Shown here piece by piece: positions 26,125-33,526 of a stretch of DNA of 64,000 bases. The notes under the pieces are model-generated. The model was given only the letters and a program-made list of their open reading frames with translations. It searched no databases and had not been told where the DNA came from. Made by a program: the position numbers and the translations under genes. Within the stretch, counting starts at the first letter, position 1. Every line of letters starts with the position of its first letter. The stretch comes from Streptomyces sp. SKN60 (lineage in GTDB: Bacteria > Actinomycetota > Actinomycetes > Streptomycetales > Streptomycetaceae), in assembly GCF_026236535.1 (NCBI RefSeq), contig NZ_JAHTMW010000016.1:110384-174383 (forward strand), written 5' to 3'.

Positions 26125-26580
26125 TCATGTTGCGCTCGCTGTCTCACCTCCTGGAAGGTGGCCGCCGCCTCGGCGAGTGCCGGGCGGCTCCACGGGCAGG
26201 CCGGCCCGCCGCCATGCCTGGAACCCGCCGTCCAGGTCCGTCGCCCGGTGCAGCCCCAACTGCCGCAGCGACACCGCTGCGAGGCTGGACGCGTACCCCT
26301 CGTTGCACACCACCACGACGGTTCGGTCATGGTCGGTGACCTCCGGCGACCGGTGATCGCAGAGCGGATCGAGCCGCCATTCCAGCTCGTTGCGCTCGAC
26401 GACCAGCGCGCCGGGGATGGTGCCGTCGCGCTCCCGCAGCGCGGCGTAGCGGATGTCGACCAGCAGCGCGCCGGAAGCGACGGCTTCGGCTGCCTGCAGT
26501 GGTCCGAGCCGGTCCAGTTCCGCGCGGGCCCGGGCCAGCAGTTCGTCGATTCCCCGTTCCGGTGGGCGCGTCACGTCCAT
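26125..26580 (-). CDS. Rhodanese-like sulfurtransferase domain protein
   Basis: This is a 151-aa single rhodanese domain. It shows ALLVDIRYAALRERDGTIPGA (CH2A-type box, about 39-58), ARNELEWR-like VVERNELEWRLDP, and the active-site loop VVCNEGYASSLAA with the persulfide Cys at C92. It ends in DLDGGFQAWRRAGLPV. Its ATG lies 10 bp inside the end of the cysteine dioxygenase gene, so the two are translationally coupled. This pairing of thiol dioxygenase and rhodanese is common in cysteine and sulfide catabolism. It probably handles sulfane sulfur or thiosulfate in the cytoplasm. Confidence 0.88.
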   Translation of the reverse strand: MDVTRPPERGIDELLARARAELDRLGPLQAAEAVASGALLVDIRYAALRERDGTIPGALVVERNELEWRLDPLCDHRSPEVTDHDRTVVVVCNEGYASSLAAVSLRQLGLHRATDLDGGFQAWRRAGLPVEPPGTRRGGGHLPGGETASAT

Positions 26581-27134
26581 GCCTCCGGTCGCTCGACCGT
26601 CTCCAGCCGCAGCACGGGCCCCGTACGGCTGTAGCGCCGGATCAGCGGCAGTGGCGGGTGGTAGACGTGGACGGAGACGGCGTGCGCCTCGGCGGAGAAG
26701 TTCACCACCTGGTGGACGTGGTGGGGGCCGAAGGCGCGCCCCTGCCCTGCGCCCAGCCGCCGCTCGCGGTCGATACCGTCGGCGAGTTCGAGCGTTCGCC
26801 ATCCTTCCGTGGGCAGCTGGGCGGCGAGGGACTGTTCGGTCAACTCGCCGTCCGCGGTGGCGAAGGCACCCCGCGAGCCGCCGTGGTCGTGCCATCCGGT
26901 GCCGGTGCCCGGTGGCCAGCCGATGAGCCACGCCTCGCTGCCGCCTGGACCGTCGAGTCGGATCCAGGTACGGCCCTCGGGGTCCAGCGGGAGGGTGGCG
27001 ACCAGCTCGCTGTCGGAGGCGGTGCGGCGGGCGAAGTCGAGCAGTTCACCGAGTGTCGGGCCCGTACGGGTGACACCGTCGGGCGGAGCCGCGGACTCGG
27101 CTGCGCGCTCGGACACGGAAAGGACGGTGGCCAT
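26571..27134 (-). CDS. Cysteine dioxygenase-type thiol dioxygenase (cupin)
   Basis: The 187-aa cupin oxidises a thiol (cysteine or 3-mercaptopropionate class) to a sulfinate with non-haem iron. The iron ligands are visible as HxH in GTGWHDHGGSRGA (H82, H84) and the third His in FGPHHVHQVVN (H139 or H141). LRLDGPGGSEAWLIGW precedes the cupin core. It is followed by the rhodanese gene with a 10-bp overlap. Upstream is the importer SBP gene, separated by 109 bp that contain a strong 13-bp hairpin, so expression of this pair may depend on read-through or its own promoter. Confidence 0.88.
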   Translation of the reverse strand: MATVLSVSERAAESAAPPDGVTRTGPTLGELLDFARRTASDSELVATLPLDPEGRTWIRLDGPGGSEAWLIGWPPGTGTGWHDHGGSRGAFATADGELTEQSLAAQLPTEGWRTLELADGIDRERRLGAGQGRAFGPHHVHQVVNFSAEAHAVSVHVYHPPLPLIRRYSRTGPVLRLETVERPEAWT

Positions 27135-27190
27135 GGCGGGACTCCTTCGGGAGCGTGAGTGAGCATGTGCGTGGGACGGGTGCGGGGTCC

Positions 27191-27227
27191 GGGCCGCGTA
27201 CGCGACGAACCGCGGCGTACGCGGCCC
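27191..27227 (-). terminator. 13-bp perfect stem-loop after the SBP gene
   Basis: GGGCCGCGTACGC (27191-27203) and GCGTACGCGGCCC (27215-27227) are perfect inverted repeats with an 11-nt loop. The hairpin begins 17 nt beyond the SBP stop, between it and the cysteine dioxygenase start. It is a strong terminator or attenuator within the sulfur island. Confidence 0.7.
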
Positions 27228-27243
27228 CCGACTCCCGTGACGG

Positions 27244-28230
27244 CTACTTGTCGGTCTTCGGCAGACCAGGCGGGTTGATCGCGGACGTGGTCACGGCCTC
27301 GTCGGACAGGCCCCAGCGCTGAAGCACCTTGGCGTACGTGCCGTTCTCGATGACGTGGTCGAGGGCGTCGGCGAGCGGCTTGGCCAGTCCGCTGTCCTTC
27401 TTGGTGGTGGCCGCGATGAGGCCCTGGAGGGTGGAGCCTGCGCCGGAGTAGGTACCGACGACCTCGGTCTTCCCGGTCGTCGCGGCGTGGTAGGCGGCGG
27501 TCGGGTTGGGGCCGAGGTAGAGGTCGATGCGGCCGGACTGGAGGGCGAGGTAGGTGTCGCTGTCGTTCTGGTAGTACGTGATGTTCACCGGCTTGCGACC
27601 GGCCTTCTCGTTCTCCTTGCTCCACTCGACGAGCAGCTTCTCCTGGTTGGTGCCGCTGCTCACGGCGACGGTCCTGCCCGCCACATCCTGCGGACCGGTG
27701 ATCTTCAGGCCGCTGCCCTTCTTCGCCTCGAAGCCCAGGTTGTCCTCGCGGTAGGTGGCGAAGTCGTACTTCTCCTTGCGCTCCTCGGTGACGGTGATGT
27801 TGCTGAAGCCGACGTCGTACTTGGCGCTGTCCAGGCCGACGAAAATGTTCTCCCACGAGACCGTGTTGAGGTGCGGCTTCAGGCCGAGGACGTCGGCGAC
27901 CAGGTAGGCGATGTCCGGCTCGACACCGATGACCGTCTTGTTGTCGGTGGCGAAGAACGTCAGCGGTGCGGCCGAGCCCGAGGAGTCGACGATCTCCAGG
28001 GTGCCTCGCTTGCGGATCTCCTCCGGGACCCCGGCGGCTATGGAGTCGACCTTGCCCGTGGTGACGCGGTTCTGGTCCGGGCTCAGGTTGATCTTCACCG
28101 TGCCGCCCGACGCGGCCGCGACCTCGGTCGTCCCGCCGTCGGAGGGGTTGCCGCACGCGGCGAGGACGAGGGCTGCGGCCAGTCCCAGCGCGGCGGCAGT
28201 GGTGGTGCGGCGGTTGATCGAGGTGGACAT
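27244..28230 (-). CDS. Amino-acid/organosulfur ABC transporter binding lipoprotein
   Basis: This is a 328-aa SBP family 3 lipoprotein. The signal peptide ends in lipobox LAAC (C26). The domain shows LTFFATDNKTVIGVEPDIAY, SWENIFVGLDSAKYDVGFSN, ITVTEERKEKYDFATY and the C-terminal ALDHVIENGTYAKVLQRWGL. Family 3 proteins bind amino acids or cystine-like ligands. The neighbouring cysteine dioxygenase, monooxygenases and cysteine leader peptide make a sulfur amino acid or related compound likely (inference). Its ATPase and permease lie upstream in the same direction. An 8-bp tandem repeat fills the 123-bp gap before its start. Confidence 0.9.
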   Translation of the reverse strand: MSTSINRRTTTAAALGLAAALVLAACGNPSDGGTTEVAAASGGTVKINLSPDQNRVTTGKVDSIAAGVPEEIRKRGTLEIVDSSGSAAPLTFFATDNKTVIGVEPDIAYLVADVLGLKPHLNTVSWENIFVGLDSAKYDVGFSNITVTEERKEKYDFATYREDNLGFEAKKGSGLKITGPQDVAGRTVAVSSGTNQEKLLVEWSKENEKAGRKPVNITYYQNDSDTYLALQSGRIDLYLGPNPTAAYHAATTGKTEVVGTYSGAGSTLQGLIAATTKKDSGLAKPLADALDHVIENGTYAKVLQRWGLSDEAVTTSAINPPGLPKTDK

Positions 28231-28253
28231 GGTCGTGCTCCTTGCTCGGGGAG

Positions 28254-28331
28254 ATCGGGGGATCGGGGGATCGGGGGATCGGGGGATCGGGGGATCGGGG
28301 GATCGGGGGATCGGGGGATCGGGGGATCGGG
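28254..28331. repeat. Tandem repeat (ATCGGGGG), nine full copies plus a partial
   Basis: Nine uninterrupted 8-bp units (28254-28325) are followed by ATCGGG. The period is not a multiple of three and the tract lies between the ATPase stop (28354) and the SBP start (28230), so it is non-coding. On the plus strand it offers ten runs of at least three G separated by ATC, a textbook G-quadruplex-forming pattern. Transcripts of this operon carry the complementary C-rich strand, so a quadruplex would form on the template strand. Confidence 0.95.
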
Positions 28332-28353
28332 CGTATGGGGTCGGTCGGGGTGG

Positions 28354-29172
28354 TCAGAGGACCTTGGAGAGGAAGGCGCGGGTGCGCTCGTGCCGCGGGT
28401 TGTCCAGGACGGCCGCCGGCGGGCCCTGCTCCACGACGGCGCCGCCGTCCATGAACACCACGGTGTCGGCGACCTCGCGGGCGAAGCCGATCTCGTGGGT
28501 CACGACGATCATGGTGGTTCCGGTGCGGGCCAGGTCCTTGATGACGTCGAGGACTTCGCCGACCAGCTCCGGGTCGAGCGCCGAGGTGGGCTCGTCGAAG
28601 AGCAGCACCTTCGGTTCGAGGGCGAGTGCGCGGGCGATGGCCACGCGTTGCTGCTGGCCTCCGGACAGCTGCCGCGGATAGGCGTCCGCCTTGTCGGCGA
28701 GGCCGACCCGGTCGAGGAGCCGGCGGGCGGCCTCCTCCGCCGCCCTGCGCGGGCGGCGCAGTGCGGAGACCGGTGCCTCGACGAGGTTGTCGAGCACCGT
28801 CAGATGCGGGAAGAGGTTGAAGTTCTGGAAGACGAACCCGATATCGGTTCGCTGCTTCAGGACGTCCTTCTCCTTCAGCTCGTGCAGCTTTCCGCCGGAG
28901 CGGCGGTAGCCGATGAGCCGGCCGTCGATGCTGATCCAGCCCCGGTCGACCTTCTCCAGGTGGTTGATGGTGCGCAGCAGGGTGGACTTCCCGGAGCCGG
29001 ACGGGCCGAGGATCACGGTGACCTCGCCGGCTCGGACCTTGAGGTCGATGCCGCGCAGCACCTCCAGCGGGCCGAAGCTCTTGTGGACGCCGTGGACGTC
29101 CACCATCACGCCGTCGTCATCGTCATTGTGCGTCTGTTTCGCGTCCTTGGCGGCCGCGGTCACGTCGCTCAT
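28354..29172 (-). CDS. ABC transporter ATP-binding protein (polar amino acid type)
   Basis: This is a 272-aa ATPase. It carries Walker A GPSGSGKST, Q-loop FVFQNFNLFPHLTVL, signature LSGGQQQRVAIARAL, Walker B VLLFDEPTSALD and the switch His in VVTHEIGFA. The FVFQNFNLFPHLT segment is characteristic of GlnQ/HisP/TcyC-like polar amino acid importers. The start is the ATG at 29172 overlapping the permease stop by 4 bp; the longer open frame upstream is the permease shadow. A short acidic stretch (DDDD) lies near the N-terminus. Confidence 0.94.
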   Translation of the reverse strand: MSDVTAAAKDAKQTHNDDDDGVMVDVHGVHKSFGPLEVLRGIDLKVRAGEVTVILGPSGSGKSTLLRTINHLEKVDRGWISIDGRLIGYRRSGGKLHELKEKDVLKQRTDIGFVFQNFNLFPHLTVLDNLVEAPVSALRRPRRAAEEAARRLLDRVGLADKADAYPRQLSGGQQQRVAIARALALEPKVLLFDEPTSALDPELVGEVLDVIKDLARTGTTMIVVTHEIGFAREVADTVVFMDGGAVVEQGPPAAVLDNPRHERTRAFLSKVL

Positions 29173-30236
29173 CGGCTTCCTCCCAGGGGCTTCAGGGGTA
29201 CGACGGGCTGGTCGCGCCGTACGGCCGCCGCGCGCAGGTCGTGTACGGAGCGCCGGGCCCGTTGGAGCGGGGTGGGCGGCGGGGTCCGGTCGGCGCCCCG
29301 GGCGAAGCGGCGCTCCACGTAGTACTGCGCGACCGACAGCAGGGTGGTGAGGACCACGTACCAGGCGGTGGCGACGAGCAGGAGGGGGATCACCCGGCCG
29401 TTGCGGCCGTAGATCACCTGTACCTGGTAGAACAGCTCGCCGATGGACATCACGTAGACCACCGAGGTGCCCTTGAGCAGGCCGATGATCTCGTTGCCGG
29501 CCGTGGGCAGGATGGCGCGCATGGCCTGCGGCAGCACGATCCGGCGGATCTGCCGCAGCCGGGGGATGCCGAGTGCGGCGGCGGCCTCCAGCTGCCCGTG
29601 ATCGACGGCGATCACGCCGCCGCGCACGATCTCCGCGGCGTAGGCGGCCTGATGCAGTGTGAGCCCGATGACGGCGGCGCCGATCGTGCCGATGAGGCTG
29701 TTGCTGTCGACGGACCAGAGCACCGGTCCGAAGGGGATGCCGACGCCCAACTCCTCGTACAGGGCGCTCAGGTTGAACCAGAACACCAGCTGGACGATCA
29801 TCGGGATGGACCGGAAGATCCAGATGTAGGACCAGGCGACGGTCTGCAGCACCGGGCTGCTCGACAGCCTCATGAAGGCCAGGACGGTGCCGAGGAGAAA
29901 GCCGAGCACGGTGGCGTACGCGGTGAGCTGGAGGGTCACCCACACCGCCTGGACGATCGTCTCGGACAGGAAGTAGGCGCGGAAGACGCCCCACTCCCAG
30001 ACCGGGTTGGTGGCCAGTCCGTGCACGAACTGGGCGACCAGCACGATCACGGCGGCGGCCGCCGCCCAGCGTGCGTAGTGGCGGGCGGGCACGACCTCGA
30101 GGGAGGCCGGGTCGTCCGGGTCCGGCCGTGATTCGGGGTCGGTGCCCGGGGAGGCCGCGCCCGGTGGCGCGACGGCGGAGTCGGCCTTGCCGGCGGCGGC
30201 GATGCGCAGGCGTGTTCCGATGGCACGGGCGCTCAC
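29169..30236 (-). CDS. Amino acid ABC transporter permease
   Basis: The 355-aa His/Glu/Gln/Arg-type permease starts at a GTG at 30236 that overlaps the GNAT stop (GTGA). An N-terminal tail of about 50 residues rich in Pro/Asp/Ala precedes the membrane domain. The latter shows VWVTLQLTAYATVLGFLLG, SYIWIFRSIPMIVQLVFWF, HQAAYAAEIVRGGVIAVDHG (EAA-like loop) and QAMRAILPTAGNEIIGLLKGTS. The same IFRSIP...FWF...GIPFGP and GLTLHxAAxAAExVRGG segments recur in the degraded copy at 31762-31960. It acts with the downstream ATPase and SBP. Confidence 0.92.
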   Translation of the reverse strand: MSARAIGTRLRIAAAGKADSAVAPPGAASPGTDPESRPDPDDPASLEVVPARHYARWAAAAAVIVLVAQFVHGLATNPVWEWGVFRAYFLSETIVQAVWVTLQLTAYATVLGFLLGTVLAFMRLSSSPVLQTVAWSYIWIFRSIPMIVQLVFWFNLSALYEELGVGIPFGPVLWSVDSNSLIGTIGAAVIGLTLHQAAYAAEIVRGGVIAVDHGQLEAAAALGIPRLRQIRRIVLPQAMRAILPTAGNEIIGLLKGTSVVYVMSIGELFYQVQVIYGRNGRVIPLLLVATAWYVVLTTLLSVAQYYVERRFARGADRTPPPTPLQRARRSVHDLRAAAVRRDQPVVPLKPLGGSR

Positions 30237-30766
30237 GGTTGTGCTGCCTTTCCTCGGTGAGTCGCTCGGTGTGTCGCGGTTGCCGGCAGGTGTTTCTCGA
30301 AAGGCAGCGGGCCGATGGTCTCCGGGTCGGCCTCCGTGTCGAACAGCGGGGTGTAACCGGTGGCCAGGTACAGGCCGCGAGCCTCGGGCTGGCGCGGGCC
30401 GGTGGTCAGGTGGATCCGCCGGTAGCCACGGGCCGTCGCCTCGCGCTCCAGTTCGGTGACGACACGTCGGGCGAGACCCCTCCGCCGATGGGCGGAGTGC
30501 GTCCAGATCCGCTTCAGCTCGGCCGTGGTCGCGTCGTACCGGCGGAAGGCGCCACCCGCGACCGGCTCGCCGTGTTCCAGGAGCAGGAGCAGAACGCCGC
30601 CGTGCGAGGCGGTGAACTCCTCGTCGGGGTAGCGGGAGATCTCGCCGTGCGCGTCCTTGCCGTAGCGCCGGGAGTACTCGTCGCCGAGTTCCTGCAGCAG
30701 GGGTCGAACTCTCGGGTCGGAGACGGGGACATGAATCACCGTCAGTTCCGTGGCGTGCGTCATCAC
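30233..30766 (-). CDS. GNAT-family N-acetyltransferase
   Basis: The 177-aa single GNAT domain shows TAELKRIWTHSAHRRRGLARRVV (motif A, R-R-x-G-L-A pyrophosphate loop, about 84-106) and GLYLATGYTPLF (motif B). The N-terminal half carries EEFTASHGGVLLLLLEHGEP. It could acetylate a small amine or amino acid, perhaps detoxifying an S- or N-compound handled by the island; acceptor unknown. It overlaps the permease start downstream and the SsuD-like mini-gene stop upstream by 4 bp each, so it is fully embedded in the operon. Two adjacent ATGs (30766, 30763) are possible starts. Confidence 0.85.
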   Translation of the reverse strand: MMTHATELTVIHVPVSDPRVRPLLQELGDEYSRRYGKDAHGEISRYPDEEFTASHGGVLLLLLEHGEPVAGGAFRRYDATTAELKRIWTHSAHRRRGLARRVVTELEREATARGYRRIHLTTGPRQPEARGLYLATGYTPLFDTEADPETIGPLPFEKHLPATATHRATHRGKAAQP

Positions 30767-30939
30767 CTGACCACCGCGAGCGTTCCGCGCGCCGCCCGCT
30801 CGGCGTCGCGTTCGGCGTCGCGCTCGGCGACCTCCTCACGGACGATCGGAATCACGTACCGGCCGACGGCGGCGCCGGAGTGCGGGGTGGTTTCGGAGCC
30901 GGCGTTGGTGGCGGCGATGCCAAGGAACTCCACGTGCAT
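30763..30939 (-). pseudogene. Internally deleted SsuD-like FMN monooxygenase mini-gene
   Basis: The 58-codon frame starts MHVEFLGIAATNAGSETTPH, which is the N-terminus of SsuD-like/LLM alkanesulfonate monooxygenases. After about 25 residues it jumps to VGRYVIPIVREEVAERDAE, which looks like the extreme C-terminal helix of the same family. The roughly 350 residues between are absent, yet the frame is intact. GGAAAGG precedes the ATG at 30939, and the stop still overlaps the GNAT start by 4 bp. The simplest reading is an in-frame deletion that preserved translational coupling. It cannot be an active oxygenase. Confidence 0.7.
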
Positions 30940-31271
30940 GGGGAGATGGCCTTTCCTCAAGTCCTCTGGGCCGTATGCCGGGGTAGCGGCACGGACCAGG
31001 CGCGGCAGGGCGGAGCAGCCTTCGGCGCGGACGGTGTGCCGGCGCTTCAGGGTGCTGGGAAAACAGGTCGGGGAGGGTGTGACGACGCCGGGGCAGGGGC
31101 CTCGGACGAAGGAGGGCAGCGGCAGGCACGGGGCAGCTCTCGCAGAACGGTCCGTACGGGGACTCGGCGTGTGCCGAGCACATGCGTACGACGGTGCTAC
31201 GAGGGAAGGATCTCGGCCCGCAACGGGGTCACCGAGGGAGGGAAGGGCCGGTCAGACGGCCCGCTGCCGCT

Positions 31272-31349
31272 TCAGGCGCAACACGCCGCGGACCACACCC
31301 GACCGAAGTCGATGTGGTCCCGGGTGACCAGGCGCTGCTCGGCATTCAT
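31272..31349 (-). CDS. Cysteine-rich leader peptide (25 aa) of the sulfur operon
   Basis: A short frame begins MNAEQRLVTRDHID and ends WSAACCA before TGA. This matches the actinobacterial putative leader peptide pattern: an Arg/His/Asp core followed by an R-x-x-SA-x-C end. Such peptides precede sulfur assimilation operons in Streptomyces and mycobacteria and are thought to act by cysteine-dependent translational attenuation. It lies 333 nt upstream of the SsuD-like mini-gene, in the same direction. The intervening sequence (30940-31271) holds no other gene and should contain the attenuator. Confidence 0.7.
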   Translation of the reverse strand: MNAEQRLVTRDHIDFGRVWSAACCA

Positions 31350-31436
31350 GCGACCAATTGAGCAGTACATCGCGCTTCCCGTCAACCACGGCCCGGATGC
31401 CGGACCGGCGTTTGGCCGTTCCTGGAGGTGGCGTGG

Positions 31437-31467
31437 TTGACACCTGCTCGCGGCATGCCCGTACGAT
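31437..31467 (+). promoter_or_regulatory. Consensus-like promoter TTGACA-19-TACGAT
   Basis: TTGACA (31437-31442) and TACGAT (31462-31467) are separated by 19 bp, within the range accepted by the principal sigma factor HrdB. It points right, toward the degraded permease copy and the DUF1684 gene. No intact gene follows for about 640 bp, so the promoter may be a relic of the lost importer. Confidence 0.4.
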
Positions 31468-31761
31468 CGAGGCCGGACCGGCTCCGCCTCGCGCGGCGAC
31501 CGGACCGGCCGCGTTGAGGGACGCGGCGAGTGTGACGACGCCGGAAAACCGGCCACCCCCCTGGCCCACGCTGTGTCTCCCCGGAGTCCGTGTACGTGCG
31601 CCGCCGGGTGGTCACCGCTGCCCGCGCCTCCCTCGCCTGGAGAGCCTTCTGATGGCCTCACCGTCCGACGTCCACGTCCCCTCCCGCGTCCCCGCGTCCG
31701 TACCACCTCACGACACCCGAGCGCCCCCAGCGGCCGGGGCTTTGAGGCCGATCTCCCGCAT

Positions 31762-31960
31762 TTGTGGATCTCCCGGTCCGCCCCGCTGCCGGTGCAGCTG
31801 CTGTTCTGGTTCGACATCGGCGCGCTCTAGCCGACGCTCGGACTCGGCATCCCCTTCGGACCCGAGTTGGCCACCGTCAAGACGGTCAACCTGCTCGACC
31901 CGTCATCGGCCTGACCCTGCACGAGGCGGCCTGCGCCGCCGAGGTGGTGCGCGGCGGCGC
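31762..31960 (+). pseudogene. Fragment of an amino acid ABC transporter permease
   Basis: Segments LWISRSAPLPVQLLFWFDIG, then an in-frame TAG (31828), then PTLGLGIPFGPELATVKTVN, then after a frameshift VIGLTLHEAACAAEVVRGG are readable in order. They are clearly homologous to residues of the intact permease at 29169-30236 (WIFRSIP...LVFWF, GVGIPFGP, VIGLTLHQAAYAAEIVRGG). Only about 65 codons of some 300 remain. It is on the opposite strand to the intact copy, so it is a relic of a second sulfur importer and not a local direct duplication. The rest of 31350-32058 holds no recognisable gene. Confidence 0.85.
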
Positions 31961-32058
31961 CCTCCGTCGCGTTCCCCCCCCGTGGTGCCTCCTGCCTCCC
32001 GAACTCCGCCTCGGGCCTTCGGCTTCCCGGCCCCGGCCGCAGGGCCGCGCACACCACG

Positions 32059-32086
32059 CCATCCATCCATCCATCCATCCATCCAT
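32059..32086. repeat. Tandem tetranucleotide (CCAT)7
   Basis: Seven perfect CCAT units end about 26 bp upstream of the DUF1684 start, before the ribosome site AGAAGGAGACGA. Copy-number change here would alter the leader or promoter spacing but not the reading frame of a gene. Confidence 0.95.
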
Positions 32087-32111
32087 CCACTGCACCAGAA
32101 GGAGACGACAC

Positions 32112-32987
32112 ATGAGCGTCCATGACATCCCCGAAGCCGTCGACCACGCCCCCGACGGCCGCACCAGCACCGCCGACGTACCGGATCCGGAGGTCTTCGC
32201 CGCGGAATGGCAGGAGTGGCACCGGGACAAGGACGCCCGGCTCGCCTCGGAGCACGGCTTCCTCGCGGTCACCGGTCTGCACTGGCTCTCCGTCGAGCCG
32301 CAGAGCTTCCCCGGCGTACCGGGGACCTGGTCGACGGGGCCCGAAGGCGTCGTCGTGGAGCTCGACGAGGGGACGGAGCTCGTCGTCGACGGCGCGGTGG
32401 TACGCGGGCGGCACCTCTTCGGCGTCATTCCGGAGCGCGGCGGCGTCGACGCCGTCTGGGGCGACACGGTGATCGAGGTCGCCAAGCGCGGCGGCCTCGA
32501 CGTGGTCCGGCCGCGGCACCCCGACCACCCGCTCAGGGTCGCCTTCACCAGCACGCCCGCATACGCGCCCGATCCGCGCTGGGTGATCGCCGGCCGCTAC
32601 GAAGCCTTCGACGAGCCGCGACCGACCACAGTGGGCGCCTCCGTCGAGGGCCTTCGGCATGTGTACGACGCTCCGGGCCGGGTCGTCTTCCGGTTGGACG
32701 GACAGGAGTTGGCCCTGACCGCGTTCAACGGAAACACGCCCGGGAGCCTCACGGTTCTGTTCACCGACGAGACCTCAGGTGTCACCACGTACGCGGCCAA
32801 CCGTCAGCTCGCGGTAGCCGCGCCCGGCCCCGACGGCGCGGTGCTGCTCGACTTCAACCGCGCCACCAACCTCCCTTGCGCCTATACCGACTTCGCGACC
32901 TGCCCGCTGCCGCCGGCCGAGAACCGGCTGCCCGTCGCGATCGAGACCGGCGAGAAGATCCCCCTCGAGCGCGGCCCGGTCTCCTAG
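32112..32987 (+). CDS. DUF1684 domain protein
   Basis: This is a 291-aa DUF1684 protein. The family-defining blocks are present: EWQEWHRDKDARLASEHGFL near the N-terminus, LAVTGLHWLSVEPQ, and the strongly conserved C-terminal LLDFNRATNLPCAYTDFATC, PLPPAENRLPVAIETGEK. The family has no established biochemical role. Its C-terminal motif with Asn/Cys/Tyr suggests a catalytic or binding site. The ATG is supported by AGAAGGAG. It lies beside sulfur genes and 176 bp upstream of a rhodanese gene in the same direction, so a link to sulfur or redox chemistry is possible but unproven. Confidence 0.9.
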   Translation: MSVHDIPEAVDHAPDGRTSTADVPDPEVFAAEWQEWHRDKDARLASEHGFLAVTGLHWLSVEPQSFPGVPGTWSTGPEGVVVELDEGTELVVDGAVVRGRHLFGVIPERGGVDAVWGDTVIEVAKRGGLDVVRPRHPDHPLRVAFTSTPAYAPDPRWVIAGRYEAFDEPRPTTVGASVEGLRHVYDAPGRVVFRLDGQELALTAFNGNTPGSLTVLFTDETSGVTTYAANRQLAVAAPGPDGAVLLDFNRATNLPCAYTDFATCPLPPAENRLPVAIETGEKIPLERGPVS

Positions 32988-33106
32988 CGGGCCGGCGGAA
33001 GGGGGCGGCTGGGATCGTTGCCGCGATGTGACGGCGTCATGGCCACCTCGTGGCGATGCCGTCCGGCTACGGGTGGAGCCGCCCGTCAACGCCTAACCTC
33101 TGGGGA

Positions 33107-33134
33107 CGGCCCCGTGCTGGTGGTTACGGGGCCG
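33107..33134 (+). other. Stable hairpin in the leader of the rhodanese gene
   Basis: CGGCCCCGT (33107-33115) and ACGGGGCCG (33126-33134) form a perfect 9-bp stem. A -10-like TAACCT (33093-33098) sits just upstream, so the hairpin would be at the very 5' end of the transcript. A second small hairpin, CTGCC-AAG-GGCAG (33144-33156), overlaps the ribosome-binding site of the rhodanese gene. It could be a terminator of the DUF1684 gene or a regulatory leader. Confidence 0.45.
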
Positions 33135-33163
33135 CTCCCGTCTCTGCCAAGGGCAGGTTTCTC

Positions 33164-33493
33164 ATGGGCATGTCCAGCATCCTCAGCGTCGACGAGGCCG
33201 AACCTCGGCTTCCCGAGCTGCATGTGGTCGACGTCCGCACTCCCGGCGAGTTCGCCTCCGGCCACGTGCCGGGCGCCGTCAACGTTCCCCTGGAGCTCGT
33301 CAAGGGCAGCCTGGCGGAGCTGCGGAGCGCTGCCGAGAGCGGACGGCTGCTCCTGGTGTGCGCCTCCGGCGCCCGCTCCGAGCAGGTCGCCGCGGTTCTC
33401 GCCTCCCACGGGATCGCGGCGGCGAGCCTCACCGGCGGCACCCGGGCCTGGGCCGCCGCCGGTCACCGGCTGCTCGTCCACGGACTTCAGTAA
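33164..33493 (+). CDS. Small single-domain rhodanese sulfurtransferase
   Basis: The 109-aa rhodanese shows LHVVDVRTPGEFASGHVPGA (about 19-38), VPLELVKGSLAELR and the active-site loop LLVCASGARSEQVA with the persulfide Cys at C66, followed by LTGGTRAWAAAGH. This is the classic GlpE/PspE-like size. The start is the ATG at 33164 with AAGGGCAGG upstream; ATG 33170 is an alternative. Downstream lies the convergent SARP gene. It differs in sequence from the longer rhodanese at 26125, so the window carries two independent sulfurtransferases. Confidence 0.9.
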   Translation: MGMSSILSVDEAEPRLPELHVVDVRTPGEFASGHVPGAVNVPLELVKGSLAELRSAAESGRLLLVCASGARSEQVAAVLASHGIAAASLTGGTRAWAAAGHRLLVHGLQ

Positions 33494-33526
33494 GTGTGCG
33501 ATCTCATCGGCGTGCGGCGCAGCCGA

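Noticed and set aside
28254..28331. Possible CRISPR array
   Set aside because: The units are contiguous 8-mers without spacers and no cas genes are near, so it is a simple tandem repeat.
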